From the NCBI RefSeq assembly GCF_900573885.1, contig NZ_UPSE01000306.1:62001-126000 (forward strand): DNA of 64,000 nt, in the 5' to 3' direction. The translations under genes and the position numbers were made by a program. A model generated the notes under the pieces. It saw only the letters and a list, made by a program, of their open reading frames with translations, did not search any database and was not told where the DNA came from. Of the stretch, positions 53,593 to 61,661 are shown piece by piece. Source of the stretch: Pseudomonas viridiflava. Lineage in GTDB: Bacteria; Pseudomonadota; Gammaproteobacteria; Pseudomonadales; Pseudomonadaceae. Numbering within the stretch: position 1 is the stretch's first letter; each line of letters opens with the position of its first letter.

Positions 53593-55272
53593 ATGAGCCT
53601 GCAATTGAGCTACGCCGAAGCCAGCGCCAGCGGACCACGGGCCGAGAACCAGGACGCTGTGCGCCTGGTCACGCCCGCCCCGGCCCTGGCTGCCAGCAAG
53701 GGTTATCTGTTTGCCCTGGCCGACGGCGTCAGCCAATGTGCGGACGGCGGTCTGGCCGCACGGTCCACCTTGCAGGCGCTGGCGCTCGATTACTACGCCA
53801 CCCCGGAAACCTGGGGCGTGGCGCAGGCACTGGACCGTTTGCTGCTGGCGCAGAATCGCTGGCTGCACGCCAACGGTGGCGGGCAGCCGCTGCTCACCAC
53901 CCTGAGTGCGCTGGTGGTGCGCGGCAAGCAATTCACCCTGGCGCACATCGGCGACTGCCGCGTGTATCGCTGGTTCGCCGGGCAGTTGCAGCGCATCAGC
54001 GAAGATCATGTGTGGGGCCAGCCCGGCATGCAGCATGTGCTCAAGCGCGCCATGGGCCTGGAACAGCATGTGGTGGTCGATTACCTCGACGGCGAACTGC
54101 GCCAGGGCGAGAGTTTTCTGCTGGTGAGCGACGGCATCTGGGCGACGCTCAGCGAAGCCTCGATTGCCGGCATCTTGCGCGACGAAACCGAATTGCAGGC
54201 CGCCAGCCAGGCGCTGGTGACCGCCGCGCACAAGGCCGGCAGCCAGGACAACGCCAGCGCTTTACTGGTGCGGGTGGAAGCCCTGGGCGAAGCGAGCCTG
54301 GGCGATGTGCTCGGGCAAGTTGAGCAATGGCCCGTGCCGCCGGTTTTGAAACCCGGGCAATTGTTTGAAGGCTGGAAGGTGGAGGCCCTGGTTGGCCAAA
54401 GCCGCCAGTCGCTGGTTTACCGCGTGCGTGCCACCGGCACGAACGCACAGCAAACCCCCTGGCTGCTGAAAACCCTGCCAGCCAGCCGGGACAGTGACAG
54501 CAGCGCCGGGCAAGCCCTGTTGCAGGAAGAATGGTTTCTGCGCCGGGTGGCCGGTCGTTACTTTCCCGAGGTGCACCACGCCAACCAGCGTCAGCACCTG
54601 TACTACCTGATGCGCGAACACGAAGGCATCACCTTGGCCGAGCACTTCAACCTGCACGGCAACTTCGGCCTTAACCAATGGCTGGAAATCGCCTCGCGCC
54701 TGTTACGGGCGCTGGGCATGCTGCACCGGCGCAATATCCTGCACCGGGACATCAAACCAGAAAACCTGCTGCTCAGCAGCGACGGTGAACTGCGGGTGCT
54801 GGATTTCGGCCTCGCCTATTGCCCTGGCCTGTCGCCGCAGGACAACGGCGAGCTGCCCGGCACCCCCAGCTTCATCGCCCCGGAAGCTTATGCCGGCGCG
54901 GCCCCGAGCGTGGCGCAAGATCTCTACAGCGCGGGCGTTACGCTGTACTTCCTGCTCACCGGGCATTACCCGCACGGTGAAATCGAAGCCTTTCAACGCC
55001 CGCGTTTTGGCGTGCCTGTTGCGGCCAGTCGCTACCGGCCCGACCTGCCGGAATGGCTGGTGCACAACCTGGAAAAAGCCCTGGCCAACGACCCGGCGCA
55101 GCGCTTTGAAACCGCTGAAGAATGGCTGCTGGCCCTGCAACAAGGCGAACACCAACCCGCTGCCCGTCCGCGTCCGTTGCTGGAGCGCGAACCGCTGAAA
55201 GTGTGGCGTGGGCTGGCGTTGGTTTCGCTGCTGATCAACATCGGGCTGCTGGCGTGGGTATTACACACATGA
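53593..55272 (+). CDS. Bifunctional PP2C-type phosphatase / Ser-Thr protein kinase, membrane anchored
   Basis: This 559-residue protein begins with a PP2C phosphatase domain (~1-230): ADGVSQCADGG at 43-53, HIGDCRVYRW at ~118-127, LVSDGIW at 177-183, GSQDNASALLV at 216-226. A protein kinase domain follows (~255-530): probable ATP-site Lys293 (WLLKTLP), catalytic loop HRDIKPEN at 384-391, and DFG at 404-406. The glycine loop is weak. One C-terminal membrane segment (LALVSLLINIGLLAWVL) anchors it with both domains in the cytoplasm. In several pseudomonads a similar gene lies beside nasA/nirB, so a role in post-translational control of nitrate uptake or reduction is plausible; no substrate is known to me. 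Confidence 0.93.
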   Translation: MSLQLSYAEASASGPRAENQDAVRLVTPAPALAASKGYLFALADGVSQCADGGLAARSTLQALALDYYATPETWGVAQALDRLLLAQNRWLHANGGGQPLLTTLSALVVRGKQFTLAHIGDCRVYRWFAGQLQRISEDHVWGQPGMQHVLKRAMGLEQHVVVDYLDGELRQGESFLLVSDGIWATLSEASIAGILRDETELQAASQALVTAAHKAGSQDNASALLVRVEALGEASLGDVLGQVEQWPVPPVLKPGQLFEGWKVEALVGQSRQSLVYRVRATGTNAQQTPWLLKTLPASRDSDSSAGQALLQEEWFLRRVAGRYFPEVHHANQRQHLYYLMREHEGITLAEHFNLHGNFGLNQWLEIASRLLRALGMLHRRNILHRDIKPENLLLSSDGELRVLDFGLAYCPGLSPQDNGELPGTPSFIAPEAYAGAAPSVAQDLYSAGVTLYFLLTGHYPHGEIEAFQRPRFGVPVAASRYRPDLPEWLVHNLEKALANDPAQRFETAEEWLLALQQGEHQPAARPRPLLEREPLKVWRGLALVSLLINIGLLAWVLHT

Positions 55273-55291
55273 CCATCCGATGCAGAACCGC

Positions 55292-55316
55292 ATTCGCGAG
55301 CAAGCTCGCTCCTACA
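55292..55316. repeat. Pseudomonas REP-type palindrome
   Basis: The sequence ATTCGCGAGCAAGCTCGCTCCTACA contains the palindrome GCGAGC-AA-GCTCGC and the conserved CTCCTACA tail of common P. fluorescens REP elements. It lies between the kinase gene and cobA. Confidence 0.85.
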
Positions 55317-55360
55317 AAAACCCGCGGCGCGTTTCGCCTGACCCGTTGGAGGAAATTTCG

Positions 55361-56113
55361 ATGAGCGCAAAAGTCTGGTTGGTCGGTGCCGGCCCCGGTG
55401 ACCCGGAACTGTTGACCCTCAAAGCCGTGCGCGCCTTGAACGCGGCGCAGGTGGTGATGATTGACGACCTGGTCAATCCGGCCGTGCTCGAGCATTGCCC
55501 TAACGCCAAGGTGATCGCGGTCGGCAAGCGCGGCGGCTGCCGGTCCACCCCACAGGAATTCATCCACCGGCTGATGCTGCGCTACGCGCGCCAGGGCTAT
55601 TGCGTGGTGCGCCTGAAAGGCGGCGACCCGTGCATTTTCGGCCGTGGCAGCGAAGAAGCCGACTGGCTCAGCGCCCATGGCATTGAAGTGGAACTGGTCA
55701 ACGGCATCACCGCCGGCCTGGCCGGTGCCACCCAATGCGGCATCCCATTGACCCTGCGTGGTGTGGCGCGCGGCGTGACGTTGGTCACCGCCCACACGCA
55801 AGACGACAGCAGCCTGAACTGGCAAGCCCTGGCGCAGACCGGCACCACGCTGGTGATCTATATGGGCGTAGCGAAACTGGCCGAGGTGCAGCGTGAGTTG
55901 CTGGCTGGCGGCCTGCCGGCGCACACGCCGGTGGCGATGATCGAGAACGCCTCGCTGCCGCACCAGCGTGAATGCCGCAGCCAGTTGGCGGGCATGCACG
56001 AGGCAGCGTTGGCGTTTGAACTGAAAGCCCCGGCGGTGCTGGTGATTGGCGAGGTGGCCGCGCTGGGGCAGTTGGCCCAGCCGGTCATCGCAGCACCAGC
56101 CTGTGCGGGTTAG
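55361..56113 (+). CDS. cobA: Uroporphyrinogen-III C-methyltransferase
   Basis: The ATG at 55361 follows a GGAGG site. The 250-residue protein has the SUMT signatures VWLVGAGPGDPELLTLKAVRAL near the N-terminus, VIAVGKRGG at ~60 and RLKGGDPCIFGRGSEEADWL at ~85-105, plus the C-terminal VLVIGEVA. It methylates uroporphyrinogen III twice with SAM to make precorrin-2. This supplies sirohaem for NirB and, in part, cobalamin precursors. Its place at the end of the nitrate block fits sirohaem supply. The stop overlaps that of the convergent gene by 4 bp. Confidence 0.95.
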   Translation: MSAKVWLVGAGPGDPELLTLKAVRALNAAQVVMIDDLVNPAVLEHCPNAKVIAVGKRGGCRSTPQEFIHRLMLRYARQGYCVVRLKGGDPCIFGRGSEEADWLSAHGIEVELVNGITAGLAGATQCGIPLTLRGVARGVTLVTAHTQDDSSLNWQALAQTGTTLVIYMGVAKLAEVQRELLAGGLPAHTPVAMIENASLPHQRECRSQLAGMHEAALAFELKAPAVLVIGEVAALGQLAQPVIAAPACAG

Positions 56114-56553
56114 ATAAAGGTTTGGCGTGCGGCGCCACGCGGCAGACGGTTGCGCCCGGGCAGTTGTTGCAGGCGTTGCTGCCAGGCGGCACGGGGGCTG
56201 AGCGCGGCGGCGACTTGGGGCGCAAGTTCAGCGTGTGCCGCGGCCTGAGGTTTGCTGGCAGCAGGTTTGGCTGCGACCGGTTTTGCAACGGGCGCGGGTG
56301 CCGCTGGCTTGGGTTCGCTGACCACGGCGGTAGCGGCTTGACCGTCGTCACTGGCGGCCGCTTTCTTGGCTTTGGCGGCGGCGCGCAGTTCGGCCAGGGT
56401 CGGGGTTTTGCGCACCGGCTCAGCGGCGGCCTTTTCGGCGGCGCGGATGCACAGCTTGCAAGTGACCTGGCTGAGATCGGCAGCGCTTTCCAGGCTGGCG
56501 CCGGTGCGGCCGCAGGCGATGGTGTCCGGGGACGGCGAATAATGGGTGGCCAA
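56110..56553 (-). CDS. Hypothetical Ala/Lys/Pro-rich protein with N-terminal Cys motif
   Basis: This 147-residue product has no recognised family. The first ~45 residues contain an isolated Cys (ACGR at ~14) and CKLC (~32-35), an arrangement that might bind zinc. Residues ~50-130 are low-complexity Ala/Lys/Pro repeats (PVAKPVAAKPAASKPQ), probably disordered, and the end is basic. There is no signal peptide. It is convergent to cobA with 4 bp of overlap and has no obvious partners. Confidence 0.7.
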   Translation of the reverse strand: MATHYSPSPDTIACGRTGASLESAADLSQVTCKLCIRAAEKAAAEPVRKTPTLAELRAAAKAKKAAASDDGQAATAVVSEPKPAAPAPVAKPVAAKPAASKPQAAAHAELAPQVAAALSPRAAWQQRLQQLPGRNRLPRGAARQTFI

Positions 56554-56655
56554 CGGGGTGTCTCCTCTGGTCGGGGCGCGGGATTTTACACAGCCGGTGC
56601 CCGGGGTAAAAGGGCTTGAAATTCAGATGGATAGCCTCTGGCCGCGCAACCCACT

Positions 56656-56690
56656 CGTAGGTTGGGTTGAGCTGAAAGCGAAGCCCAACG
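56656..56690. repeat. CGTAGGTTGGGTTGA intergenic element, single copy
   Basis: CGTAGGTTGGGTTGAGCTGAAAGCGAAGCCCAAC matches the element found as an inverted pair at 45346-45457. It lies in the 236-nt gap between two hypothetical genes; nothing else was seen there. Confidence 0.85.
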
Positions 56691-56795
56691 TTACTCGGTG
56701 GTGGGTATTCGTTTGGTTTCGCGGCTTCAGCCGAGATTCCTGGAAAAGAGGATGCCGGCTATAGTCTCCCCTCCTCCTATCTCGGCGCTTTGCTT

Positions 56796-57410
56796 GTGAA
56801 TGTTGTGATTCCCCTGTTCGGCCTGCTGCTCACTTCAATGGCATACGCCGCCGCCCTCGACCCCAACGCACCCGCCCCCATTCCCACGCCCGTCACGCAC
56901 GTTGAATGGCGCGCGGTGTTGGCGGAGGTGAAGTCACCGCTGCCAGATCTGGAGGCGCGGGCGAGCCGCGAAGCGGGCTTGTTGCACGGGCCAGCCGAGG
57001 TGGCAGCCGAAGGTTTGGTGGATCGCATTGCCGGTGCCAATAACTACGCGTTGCAGCCGCTCCAGCCGTTTGTGGCGGCCCTCGGCAGCTCGGCGTCGTT
57101 ATCGACCTTCGTCGACACCCAGCGCGACCAGGCGGTGCGCAAGAACGGCACGTTGGTGAATCAGCCGCAGCCGCTGCGTGTTGGCTATTCGATCGTGGTC
57201 ACGCCCAGTCTGCTGCCGGGCACGCCGGAGGGTGTGGTGATGAGCGAGGTGGTGGTGGCGCAAACCCTTGCCGAGGGCAACGCGGTGCATCAAGCCAACG
57301 CCTATAACAAGGCCGGGCTGAGCGAGGGAGATTTCCAGACGCTGGTATGGACCACCGGCAAGCGCCAGTTTTTGCTGGTGTTGCGGCGCAAGGCTGGCAG
57401 TCCTCTTTAA
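56796..57410 (+). CDS. Hypothetical exported protein
   Basis: The product has about 204 residues with a probable signal peptide (VNVVIPLFGLLLTSMAYAA, cleavage before ALDPNAP). The start is uncertain: GTG 56796 is used, TTG 56790 is an alternative, and no strong ribosome site is visible. The mature part has no domain I recognise; it includes SIVVTPSLLPGTPEGVVMSEVVVAQTL and ends with basic residues. It is convergent with the MgtC-family gene. Confidence 0.65.
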   Translation: MNVVIPLFGLLLTSMAYAAALDPNAPAPIPTPVTHVEWRAVLAEVKSPLPDLEARASREAGLLHGPAEVAAEGLVDRIAGANNYALQPLQPFVAALGSSASLSTFVDTQRDQAVRKNGTLVNQPQPLRVGYSIVVTPSLLPGTPEGVVMSEVVVAQTLAEGNAVHQANAYNKAGLSEGDFQTLVWTTGKRQFLLVLRRKAGSPL

Positions 57411-57419
57411 GCAGTCCGA

Positions 57420-57950
57420 CTACTTGGGCGGCTGCTCATCTTCCTGGGTGAGCTGCCCACTCTCCGGACTGGCTTTGTCCACCCGGCTCAGCAAATGCGG
57501 CACCAGGTTGAGAATGATCAGGCCAAAGCCGGTGGCGAGCAGCGCGGTGGCCTCACGCCCCAGCCCCACGGTGAGGCCGATTGCGCACGTCAGCCAGATT
57601 CCCGCCGCAGTGGTCAGACCCTGCACTTCGCTCGGCGAGCGGCCTTTGAGAATGGTGCCGGCGCAGAGAAAGCCGATACCGGCCACGACGCCCTGAATCA
57701 CCCGGCTCATGGCGTCATCCTCGGCGCCCATCTGCTCCGCTGCGATTACGAATAACGCACTGCCCAACGCCACCAGCATGTGGGTGCGAACGCCGGCAGA
57801 CTTGCCTTGCTGTTCACGTTCCCAACCCAGCAGCCCGCCAAGCACCATAGCCAATGCCATGCGCAGGGTCACGCGGGTGGTGTGGGCGACATCGTTGAGA
57901 TCGGAAAACTCGCCAACGAGGGTGGCGAGAATCGTCTCCAGGGTGTTCAA
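57420..57950 (-). CDS. MgtC/SapB-family membrane protein
   Basis: A TTG start at 57950, 7 nt after a strong GGAGG, gives 176 residues; no good ATG exists. The family core is visible: TTRVTLRMALAMVLGGLLGWEREQQGKSAGVRTHMLVALGSAL (residues ~20-62, split here), VIQGVVAGIGFLCAGTIL and GLTTAAGIWLTCAIGLTVGLG. Four to five membrane segments are expected. MgtC relatives influence magnesium homeostasis and the F-ATPase, but this shorter SapB-like form is not characterised. Its start overlaps the stop of the Cys-rich mini-protein gene (TTGA), so the two are coupled. Confidence 0.88.
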   Translation of the reverse strand: MNTLETILATLVGEFSDLNDVAHTTRVTLRMALAMVLGGLLGWEREQQGKSAGVRTHMLVALGSALFVIAAEQMGAEDDAMSRVIQGVVAGIGFLCAGTILKGRSPSEVQGLTTAAGIWLTCAIGLTVGLGREATALLATGFGLIILNLVPHLLSRVDKASPESGQLTQEDEQPPK

Positions 57951-58117
57951 GCGGCGCCTCCGTGGCCGGCGTCGTGGGTGGCGCTGGGAACGCCTTCGGG
58001 TAAATACCGATGCGCGCCGCAGCGGGAGCAGCATTGGCACAACAGCAGCTCATTGCCGAACAGTTCGTGGGTCGGGTCCATCCAGTTACAGCCTTTCAGA
58101 AAGCAGACAAAGGTCAT
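57947..58117 (-). CDS. Cys-rich small protein (PSPA7_2676-like)
   Basis: A strong AGGAGG lies 8 nt before the ATG at 58117. The 56-residue product MTFVCFLKGCNWMDPTHELF ... LLCQCCSRCGAHRYL has six Cys residues, with a CQCCSRCG knuckle that could bind a metal. It resembles the conserved short Cys-rich proteins of Pseudomonas named after PSPA7_2676; that match is from memory. The stop overlaps the TTG start of the MgtC-family gene. Confidence 0.75.
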   Translation of the reverse strand: MTFVCFLKGCNWMDPTHELFGNELLLCQCCSRCGAHRYLPEGVPSATHDAGHGGAA

Positions 58118-58374
58118 ATCACCACCTCCTGCGGAAAAAGCCGCCAGTTACGCCGTACGTCACGGCCGAGCGCGTTTGTGCATGTCTCCCTTCAATCGAC
58201 TTTCAGCAGTGCCCATTGGTTTAACCATTTTTCGCGGTAGCGAGCATTTACGCCGCCGTTAGCCGGCTTTAGGCGACGCGTTAGGCGCAGTTACCGCTCG
58301 GCAAATTAAGCTGAACCCTTTGCCTCGCCAAGCGGCCCAAGCTAGTACCTGCCACCGTTGGAGAGATTCTCAAG

Positions 58375-58599
58375 ATGAGCGGCAAATACCCGTTTGTGGT
58401 GCATTACCAGCTCCAGGGCCAAGCCCGGAGCGTGGACGTTGAAAGCGACACCGAAGCGTTCACCGCCACCCAGGCGCGGCGCCATGTCGAGTCGCTGCAC
58501 AGCTCGGCGAAAAGCAGCGACATCACCGAGGTGACCGTCACCGCCGGCCAGCCTGGCGGGCCCAGCGAGCCTGGGCGCCAGACCGCTTCGAACGGCTGA
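58375..58599 (+). CDS. Conserved hypothetical small protein (74 aa)
   Basis: A GGAGAG site precedes the ATG. The 74-residue product (MSGKYPFVVHYQLQGQARSV ... HSSAKSSDITEVTVTAGQ) is soluble, with a likely small alpha/beta fold and a disordered Gly/Pro-rich tail. I recognise no family. It is followed after 53 nt by an NmrA-like gene on the same strand. Confidence 0.65.
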   Translation: MSGKYPFVVHYQLQGQARSVDVESDTEAFTATQARRHVESLHSSAKSSDITEVTVTAGQPGGPSEPGRQTASNG

Positions 58600-58652
58600 T
58601 TTCAGCTCCTTTGCACTTCGCCACAACAACCACAATCACGAGAATCGCCTAG

Positions 58653-59255
58653 ATGAAAAATCTCGAAACGCCTGCCGTAAAACTCGCTGTATATGGCGCT
58701 CAGAGCAGCACTGGAAACGCGTTGATGGTTGAAGCCCTGGCCCGCCAGTTCGAAACCACGCTGATTCTGGATGACCTCAACGCCGTAAGCGCCCGCCCTG
58801 GCCTGAGCACCATTCAGGGCGACCTGTACGACGCCATCAGCGTGAGCCACAGCATTGCCGGCAAGGATGCGGTGATCGTGGTACTTCCCGCTTCCGACCA
58901 TGACCACCAGTTCGAGAGCACCTTCAAGGCCGTCACTGCCCTGCTCGACGGTTTGCCGGTGGCTGGCGTGAAACGTTTGCTGCTGGTCGGCGACTTCACC
59001 TGGCTGGACGGCGGCGACGACGGCATGACCGAACCGCTCGGCCACCTGAAGGATCGCCTGACCGCCAGCCCCGTGGTGTGGACGTTGTTTGATGCACCCG
59101 CTGCCGAGGTTCAAGGCGACGCGCTCACCAGCTTTACCGCCCAGGTAATAGACGAGGTGTGCCATGCCGAGCACATGCACCAGCGCATCCGCATTCATGC
59201 CCAGCCTACCGCCGCGCCCAATCCCGTAGATGTAGACGTTATGCCGCAGCCATAA
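58653..59255 (+). CDS. NmrA/NAD(P)-dependent epimerase-like protein
   Basis: This 200-residue protein has a Rossmann-type start (VKLAVYGAQSSTGNALMVEAL at ~9-29) and a later VKRLLLVGDFTWLDGG, the pattern of NmrA-like or NAD(P)H-binding family 10 proteins. The usual GATGxxG motif appears as GAQSSTG. Catalytic residues of SDR enzymes are not evident, so it may bind nucleotide for sensing rather than catalysis. It opens a short gene row with the membrane mini-protein and a hypothetical gene, each about 19 nt apart. Confidence 0.75.
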   Translation: MKNLETPAVKLAVYGAQSSTGNALMVEALARQFETTLILDDLNAVSARPGLSTIQGDLYDAISVSHSIAGKDAVIVVLPASDHDHQFESTFKAVTALLDGLPVAGVKRLLLVGDFTWLDGGDDGMTEPLGHLKDRLTASPVVWTLFDAPAAEVQGDALTSFTAQVIDEVCHAEHMHQRIRIHAQPTAAPNPVDVDVMPQP

Positions 59256-59274
59256 GGGGCTGCAGGAGGTCCGT

Positions 59275-59457
59275 ATGCCACCTGAAAGCGTTGTTTTGTT
59301 ACTGATCGGAACCTGGCTGCTGGTGGCAGCGGCCGCTTTGTGGGGGATGCTGCGCATCGCCCGCCGTCACCACACCCGTCAAGCTGTGCGCCCAGCGCAG
59401 CAGAGTCGCACGCGTACTGTGCCGATGCGGCACAAGCCTGTGCGGGTCGGACACTGA
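59275..59457 (+). CDS. Small single-pass membrane protein (60 aa)
   Basis: An AGGAGG site stands directly before the ATG. Residues ~5-27 (SVVLLLIGTWLLVAAAALWGML) form one membrane helix, and the rest is strongly basic (RIARRHHTRQAVRP). No known family. It lies between an NmrA-like gene and a hypothetical gene with short spacing, suggesting co-transcription. Confidence 0.65.
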   Translation: MPPESVVLLLIGTWLLVAAAALWGMLRIARRHHTRQAVRPAQQSRTRTVPMRHKPVRVGH

Positions 59458-59476
59458 TTAGGGAGGCGCACGCAGG

Positions 59477-59896
59477 ATGGATAACACCGCAGTCGATAGC
59501 CAGACGTTTCTGGACGCCTTCATGACCCTGATGCACGAATGCGCCGTGCCGCTGTTCGAAGAAGCCAAAACCTATGCGCAAGGCGCCGGGCTGGACGTGC
59601 GCGTGGAATTGCACGGCCCGGAAAAAGCCAACCCTGGCTTGTGCTTGCTGGTGGCGTACCCGGATGCGCACGGAGAACAGGGTTTCAACAGCTGCTGCAT
59701 CACCGCTGAGCCAGACCAGCAGCGCGTGCTGCATGAAGATTTCTACGCGGAAAGCAACCAGCGGCGGGTGCAGCGGGGGAAATTGGCGTCCATCAATCAG
59801 ATGGTGCTGCATACCCGATTGGCAACGTTCTTTCAGACCGCCTTTGGGTTACAGCCTGACTACATTGCCAAGCAGCATCCGGCGGGGTTCTGGTAG
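59477..59896 (+). CDS. Conserved hypothetical protein (139 aa)
   Basis: The 139-residue product (MDNTAVDSQTFLDAFMTLMH) is soluble and acidic in its first half. It contains a pair of Cys in NSCCITAEP and ends with PDYIAKQHPAGFW. I recognise no domain. It is the last gene of the row starting at 58653, and an intrinsic terminator follows at 59921. Confidence 0.7.
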   Translation: MDNTAVDSQTFLDAFMTLMHECAVPLFEEAKTYAQGAGLDVRVELHGPEKANPGLCLLVAYPDAHGEQGFNSCCITAEPDQQRVLHEDFYAESNQRRVQRGKLASINQMVLHTRLATFFQTAFGLQPDYIAKQHPAGFW

Positions 59897-59920
59897 CCGG
59901 GTGTGCTTGCCGAATCAGGA

Positions 59921-59947
59921 AATCGCGGCCCGACCGCGATTTTTTTT
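59921..59947 (+). terminator. Intrinsic terminator after the hypothetical gene row
   Basis: AATCGCGG (59921-59928) pairs with CCGCGATT (59934-59941) around a 5-nt loop, followed by a run of T to 59947. It is 25 nt after the stop at 59896. The rest of the gap to 60173 shows no gene. Confidence 0.88.
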
Positions 59948-60173
59948 GCGCCGCGTTTACCGAGCGCGCGGTTCAACTTCGGTTGGGGAGCAATGTGCAT
60001 GTTCAGTAAACGTGCGGCTTAGGCCGGGTCACTTCTCGCCTTGCCAGGTTCCCTGTGAGCGCGGCCGCAATATCCATGAACCCAAGCCGGTACTCGCGGT
60101 TGCGGCTGAACAGCGTACTCGCTACCTCGCGTACGCGATCTCACTGAGGCGCCATCGCGGGTTGATACAGGCA

Positions 60174-60202
60174 TAAAAAAACCCGGCCGAAGCCGGGTTT
60201 TT
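60174..60202 (-). terminator. Intrinsic terminator of oprF
   Basis: On the minus strand a CCCGGC/GCCGGG stem with a TTCG tetraloop is followed by a run of T (60181-60174). It lies 16 nt after the oprF stop. A T-run on the plus side (60198-60202) makes it possibly bidirectional. Confidence 0.9.
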
Positions 60203-60217
60203 CCAAGACCGCGCTAA

Positions 60218-61255
60218 TTACTTAGCTTGGGCTTCTACTTCAGCTTCAACGCGACGGTTTACCGCGCGGCCAGCGTCGGTAGCGTTATCCGCAACCGGCT
60301 TGGACTCGCCGTAGCCAACAGCGTTAACACGCTCGCCACCTACACCGTACTGGTTAACCAGCACTTCACGAACGGCGTTGGCACGACGCTCGGACAGTTT
60401 CTGGTTGTAAGCGTCAGTACCGACGGAGTCAGTGTGACCTTCAACAGTGGTGGAAGTCGCTGGGTACTGGTTCATGAAGTCGGCCAGGTTTTTGATGTCG
60501 CCATAGCTTTCTTCTTTCACTTTCGACTTGTCGAAGTCGAACTTCACATCCAGCTCAACGCGGACCACTTCAGCAACGGCTGGGCAGCCATCAGCGTCAA
60601 CAGTGACGTTGGCAGCGGTGTCCGGGCACTTGTCGACGTTGTCGCACACGCCATCGTTGTCGCTGTCGGTGCAGGCAGCCGGCGCGGCAGCAGCTGGAGC
60701 GGCTTCGGCCACTTTGCGGCCACCACCGAAGTTCACACCGATACCGACGCTTGGCGCCCACTCGGTGTTGCCCTGGTCGATGTTGTACTGCGCTTCAACG
60801 CCGGCACGGGCGTAGAAGTTTTCAGTGAAATACAGCTTCGCACCGCCGCCCAGGTTGGCGAAGGTGGAACGGTCGCGGCTGTTGCTGGCGTTCTGGTCGA
60901 TGCTCTGGTCAGAGAAACCGGCCGAGAGGTATGGACGCACCATGTCGCCAGGGGCATTGAAGTGGTACAGAGCGTCCAGCGCGGTGTTGGCGCCTTTCAC
61001 GTTGGTACCGCTGTCAGTACGGGCGTTATGAACTTCGTCGTAGCCCAGTCGCAGCTCTACGTCGTCGGTGAGGAAGTAGCCAATCGAGCCGCCGAACAGG
61101 TTGCCGTCGTTGTCAAAATCACGGGTGCTGTCGAAGTACTGTTTCTTGGCGAAGCCTTCAATCTCAACCGCACCTTGGCCTTGAGCCAACGCTTGGAAAG
61201 AGCTGGCGGCGATCAGCGAACCGATTACAACGCCTAAGGTGTTTTTCAATTTCAT
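60218..61255 (-). CDS. oprF: Major outer-membrane porin OprF
   Basis: The ATG at 61255 (MKLKNTLGVVIGSLIAASSF) gives 345 residues. A signal peptide ends at ...FQALAQ. An eight-strand beta-barrel covers ~25-175. A thrombospondin type-3-like calcium segment (CTDSDNDGVCDNVDKCPDTA, four Cys, ~200-220) precedes the C-terminal OmpA peptidoglycan-binding domain (VKFDFDKSKV, VEGHTDSVGTDAYNQKLSER, ~245-345). OprF links the outer membrane to the cell wall and acts as a non-specific porin. Transcription is from its own promoter in the 406-nt upstream gap. Confidence 0.97.
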   Translation of the reverse strand: MKLKNTLGVVIGSLIAASSFQALAQGQGAVEIEGFAKKQYFDSTRDFDNDGNLFGGSIGYFLTDDVELRLGYDEVHNARTDSGTNVKGANTALDALYHFNAPGDMVRPYLSAGFSDQSIDQNASNSRDRSTFANLGGGAKLYFTENFYARAGVEAQYNIDQGNTEWAPSVGIGVNFGGGRKVAEAAPAAAAPAACTDSDNDGVCDNVDKCPDTAANVTVDADGCPAVAEVVRVELDVKFDFDKSKVKEESYGDIKNLADFMNQYPATSTTVEGHTDSVGTDAYNQKLSERRANAVREVLVNQYGVGGERVNAVGYGESKPVADNATDAGRAVNRRVEAEVEAQAK

Positions 61256-61661
61256 CCGTAAAGTCCCCATTCAGATTGTGCGCAGTTAAACCAATACAAA
61301 TTATCGACTAGGACAACGTAGTAGACAAAAACCACTGCCGCGAACCCTAGCCAAACAAATTTTTACAACTGGCCCTACGCCAGCCGTGGCCTCTAGCTTG
61401 CTCAACTGAGATGTCGGCGAAATTCTTTCGGTTCAACAAATAATTCAGATTGGCCGAATCCGACCGCGTAGACAGCTTTCGCGCCCTTTCAGGCACCCCA
61501 ATCGCCGCACCTAAGCTAATAACCAAATAGTATTTATTTGTTATTTCTTAGAACCATTATTCTCTGCGTCACCGGACCACCGGACACCGTTTCGTTATTA
61601 GTCATTGTCCAGTGGTCCGCCCGCTCTCTCAGCGCTGCGGAGCCCGTTGAGGAGTATAAAA
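61256..61661. other. Intergenic region between oprF and the tau operon
   Basis: This 406-nt divergent region must hold both promoters. It is AT-rich around 61505-61565 (CTAATAACCAAATAGTATTTATTTGTTATTTC), where the tau-type promoter and activator site would be expected; I cannot define boxes with confidence. No gene was recognised. Confidence 0.5.
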
